From: Comamonadaceae bacterium
GTDB taxonomy: Bacteria > Pseudomonadota > Gammaproteobacteria > Burkholderiales > Burkholderiaceae_C
Reading direction: 5' to 3'
Length of the DNA: 8,727 nt
Assembly (NCBI GenBank): GCA_013298415.1
Contig: JAAFHN010000086.1
Coordinates: 1 to 8,727, forward strand
Positions 6,385 to 8,727 of this stretch are shown one piece after another (position 1 is the first letter of the stretch; each line of letters starts with the position of its first letter). Both the position numbers and the translations under genes were made by a program. Under the pieces are notes generated by a model, which searched no databases, was not told the origin of the DNA, and saw nothing but the letters and a program-made list of their open reading frames with translations.

Positions 6385-6834
6385 ATGCAATCCTCACTTT
6401 GGCAAAAGGCGTTAACTGGACTGGTGTGGTTGGCGCTCGGGTTTTGCCTTGTGGCCTGGGCGATGCATTTGCGAGCCATTCAAGTGGCTGGCAGCAAGCA
6501 AGCGCCGCTGGCTTCGCCCCCGCAGACGAGACCTCAACCCGACTTCGGCGCGATGGTGCGCGCGCTCAATGCAGGTGCGCCGCCCGTGCAGGCCGCCGCG
6601 GCACCCGCTGCGCCGCCAGCCAGTTCGCGCTTTCAAGTCAAGGGTTTGGTTCTGGGTGGTACGCAGTCGGCCGTGTTGCTGTCGGTGGACGGCCAAGCGC
6701 CCAAGCCTTACGTGCTGGGGGCTGAGGTGCTGGATGGTTGGACGCTGCGCTCGGCCACGCGCCAGCAAGTGCTGTTGATCCAATCGAGCACTGGTGCTCG
6801 GATTGAGCTCGGCGTGCCAGCGCCTGCTTCCTGA
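6385..6834 (+). CDS. gspC: Short GspC-type T2SS inner-membrane protein (HR domain only)
   Basis: Inner-membrane protein that connects the GspL/M platform to the N0 domain of GspD. It is only 149 aa. One membrane segment lies at about 11-27 (TGLVWLALGFCLVAWAM). A Pro/Ala-rich periplasmic linker follows (about 40-80). A homology-region (HR) beta domain covers about 82-145, with SRFQVKGLVLGGTQSAVLLS, then DGQAPKPYVLGAEV, and LDGWTLRSATRQQVLL. The frame closes with TGA after GVPAPAS, so there is no PDZ or coiled-coil domain as in longer GspC proteins. The ATG at 6385 is used because an ATG at 6361 in the same frame meets a TGA after six codons. It faces away from the gspG-D operon and is followed 24 bp later by the cNMP/CBS/DUF294 gene. 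The T2SS role is likely from fold pattern and context; such short forms are often annotated as 'type II secretion system protein N'. Confidence 0.85.
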   Translation: MQSSLWQKALTGLVWLALGFCLVAWAMHLRAIQVAGSKQAPLASPPQTRPQPDFGAMVRALNAGAPPVQAAAAPAAPPASSRFQVKGLVLGGTQSAVLLSVDGQAPKPYVLGAEVLDGWTLRSATRQQVLLIQSSTGARIELGVPAPAS

Positions 6835-6858
6835 AACGCGGGTGCGTGGAACTCAGCC

Positions 6859-8727
6859 ATGGCCCCTGCACCCAGCTCATCTGATCGCTTACAAAAGGCG
6901 CCCATGCCCGGCTCGACAGGGCTGATTGCACCGGGGTTGCTGCGGCAATTGGATGCGGAATTGGCGAAGTTTGTACCCTTCGCCCAGATGGTGCCGTCAG
7001 ACCGCCAATGGCTGCTTGCCAGAGCCCAGCAGCGCTATTTTGAGCCAGATGCGCTCATGCTTTCGCCGGATCAAGGCAGTGCGACGCACTGGTACGTGAT
7101 TCGCAGGGGAGGCGTGGTGGGTAGGCCGTCTGATGGGTCGGCTGCCGTGGGGCCGTTTGAATACGAAGCTGGCGATGTATTCCCCGTGGGGGCCGTTTTG
7201 GCGCAGCGGGCTGTGACCGCGAGTTATCGCGCCTCAGGCGATGTGTTTGCCTGGGTGCTCGACGCTTCGGTCATGCAGGAGCTGGTTGCCCGGAGCACCG
7301 TGTTTGCCGACTTTGCCAACGGCCGCGTGCTGCATTTGCTGGCGCGATCGCAGCAAGCCCTGCGCCAAGCTTCTGCGGATCGGGCAATGGCAGTTCACTC
7401 GCTGGAGCGGCCACTGGCGCAGCTCATGCGGTCACACCCCTTGAGCTGCACGGCAACCACCCCTTTGCAGCAGGCGCTGACTCAAATGCACCAGCGGCGG
7501 GTTGGTTCGATGCTGGTTGTTGACGCGGAGCTACAGGTGAAGGGCATTTTGACGCGCTACGACGTGCTCGACCGCGTGACTTTGGCTCAGTTACCACTCG
7601 ATACGCCGATTGGGCAAGTGATGAGTGCGCCCGTGCACACGCTGGACGTGTCGCAAACCGCCCAAGACGCAGCGCTTTTGATGTCGGAGCACGCGATTCG
7701 CCATGTACCCGTGCTGCGCGAAGGGCTGCTCGCGGGAATTGTTTCCGAGCGCGATCTGTTTGCCTTGCAGCGCTTGAGCATCAACCAAGTGAGCGGCGAG
7801 ATTCGAGCCGCACAGTCTGGCGAAGAGCTTGCCGCTTGCGCAAAACACTTGCGGCGCCTGGCGCACGATTTGCTCGCTCAAGGCGTGCAGGCCAAGCAGC
7901 TAACGGCGCTGGTGAGCCACCTCAATGACAACCTGACTCAGCGCTTGGTGCAGATCGCCGCTCAGGCGCATGGTGTGGATTTGCACGAGTTTTGCTGGCT
8001 TGCACTTGGCTCCGAGGGGCGCGGCGAGCAAACCATCGCAACCGATCAAGACAATGCGCTGGTGGTTGACGATGCGGTGGACGATGCGCGGCTGCCGGTT
8101 CTGCAATCCATGGCAAGGGCAATCAACGACAGCCTGGATGCTTGCGGCTATCCCTTGTGTCAGGGCGGCATCATGGCCGGCCAAGACGCTTGCTTCATGC
8201 GCCTTTGTGCTTGGAAGGATCGCTTTGCGCACTGGTCTCGCGTGGGTGAGCCCGAACACCTTTTGGCTGCTGCCATCTACTTCGACTTTCGAGCACTCGC
8301 CGGCCGAACCGCTTTGGCCAAAGCACTTCGCGACGCCGTCACCCCGATGGCCCAGGGCAACAAGCGCTTTTTGCGGCAACTGGCGGCGGCAGCGCTGGAG
8401 CAAGGCGTACCGCTGAACTGGCGGGGCGGCTTGGACACCGTAGACCACCACGGCATGGCAACGATCGACCTGAAGCTTCAGGGCACGGCGCTGGTGGTGG
8501 CAGCCGCTCGAATCTACGCTTTGGCTCACGGCTGTACGGCCACGTCCACGGTGGAGCGTTTACGCGCTTGCGCAGTTGCGATGGGTGCGCCGGTGCGCGA
8601 GTCGGAAGCTTGGATCACGGCGTTTGAGTTCTTGCAGATGCTTCGACTCCGGGTGCAGTTGGAGCTGTCGCGCGTGGACGACGGCGGTGGTCACGTCGCA
8701 GACGGCCATCAAAGCCTGGCGCTGGCG
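6859..8727 (+). CDS. cNMP-binding-like / CBS pair / DUF294 nucleotidyltransferase protein (3' end outside window)
   Basis: Predicted cytoplasmic signalling-type nucleotidyltransferase; substrate and target are unknown. 623 codons are open to the right edge with no stop. Residues about 38-150 resemble a cyclic-nucleotide-binding domain. Its core GDVFPVGAVLAQRAVTA (105-121) keeps an Arg (R117) but has FPV where the classical phosphate-binding cassette has FGE. Residues about 190-308 hold two CBS domains, with RRVGSMLVVDAELQVKGILT, then VMSAPVHTLDV, and HAIRHVPVLREGLLAGIVSE. The nucleotidyltransferase motif GSEGRGEQTIATDQDNALV (384-402) has D396 and D398 placed as in the GlnD/DUF294 family. The C-terminal DUF294_C-type region shows AIYFDFRALAG (472-482) and IDLKLQGTALVV (536-547). 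By family length only a few dozen residues should be missing. An ATG at 6904 with AAAAGG 5 nt upstream is a serious alternative start. It follows gspC by 24 bp with no terminator between. Confidence 0.88.
   Translation, partial: MAPAPSSSDRLQKAPMPGSTGLIAPGLLRQLDAELAKFVPFAQMVPSDRQWLLARAQQRYFEPDALMLSPDQGSATHWYVIRRGGVVGRPSDGSAAVGPFEYEAGDVFPVGAVLAQRAVTASYRASGDVFAWVLDASVMQELVARSTVFADFANGRVLHLLARSQQALRQASADRAMAVHSLERPLAQLMRSHPLSCTATTPLQQALTQMHQRRVGSMLVVDAELQVKGILTRYDVLDRVTLAQLPLDTPIGQVMSAPVHTLDVSQTAQDAALLMSEHAIRHVPVLREGLLAGIVSERDLFALQRLSINQVSGEIRAAQSGEELAACAKHLRRLAHDLLAQGVQAKQLTALVSHLNDNLTQRLVQIAAQAHGVDLHEFCWLALGSEGRGEQTIATDQDNALVVDDAVDDARLPVLQSMARAINDSLDACGYPLCQGGIMAGQDACFMRLCAWKDRFAHWSRVGEPEHLLAAAIYFDFRALAGRTALAKALRDAVTPMAQGNKRFLRQLAAAALEQGVPLNWRGGLDTVDHHGMATIDLKLQGTALVVAAARIYALAHGCTATSTVERLRACAVAMGAPVRESEAWITAFEFLQMLRLRVQLELSRVDDGGGHVADGHQSLALA

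Noticed and set aside
6311..6397. Upstream GTG extension of gspG
   Set aside because: It would add 29 residues before a normal 16-residue prepilin leader and overlap the divergent gspC start.
6348..6481. 12-bp direct repeat TGCGAGCCATTC at 6348-6359 and 6470-6481
   Set aside because: A couple of 12-mer repeats are expected by chance in a window of this size, and the second copy lies inside coding sequence.
6835..6858. Possible terminator between gspC and the DUF294 gene
   Set aside because: No inverted repeat followed by a T run is present in these 24 bp.
7343..7350. GCGATCGC octamer palindrome
   Set aside because: It is a single copy in coding DNA, with no neighbouring copies to suggest a site family.
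7900..8529. Minus-strand open frame of 209 codons opposite the DUF294 domain
   Set aside because: The plus-strand frame carries the conserved GSEGRGEQ/TDQDN motif here; the antisense frame has no recognisable pattern.

Overview
The window is a nearly complete type II secretion system (T2SS, general secretion pathway) locus. Beside it lies a gene for a large regulatory-type protein with cyclic-nucleotide-binding-like, CBS and DUF294 nucleotidyltransferase domains. The GC-rich, uniform coding DNA, the gene order, the very short GspC and the cNMP/CBS/DUF294 architecture together suggest a betaproteobacterium, most likely Burkholderiales and perhaps Comamonadaceae. That placement is an inference from gene style; no 16S or other marker gene is present.

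Layout. Reading leftward on the minus strand from 6310 are gspG, gspH, gspI, gspJ, gspK, gspL, gspM, gspN and the start of gspD, which runs off the left edge. Junctions are tight: H/I, L/M and M/N share ATGA overlaps, I/J share TGATG, J/K overlap by 22 bp, and N/D are 4 bp apart. The only real gaps are 93 bp between G and H and 45 bp between K and L. Divergently, on the plus strand, are a short gspC (6385-6834) and then, 24 bp on, the cNMP/CBS/DUF294 gene (6859 to the right edge, stop not reached). The 74 bp between gspG and gspC must hold the control signals for both directions. No stretch over 300 bp lacks a gene, and I saw no RNA genes, insertion sequences, CRISPR arrays or convincing terminators.

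How the genes work together. GspG (major) and GspH, I, J and K (minor) are pseudopilins processed by a prepilin peptidase not encoded here. They form the periplasmic pseudopilus. GspL and GspM are the inner-membrane platform proteins that recruit the ATPase GspE and bind GspF. GspC links the platform to the outer-membrane secretin GspD, and GspN is an accessory envelope protein. gspE, gspF and the peptidase gene are not in the window; E and F may lie beyond the left edge after gspD.

I did not find a clearly new system. The points most worth a second look are the PDZ-less GspC placed directly upstream of a putative signalling nucleotidyltransferase, a GspL whose periplasmic end looks short, a GspH leader without basic residues near the cleavage site, the long Pro/Ser/Ala linker in GspD, and the G-H intergenic gap.
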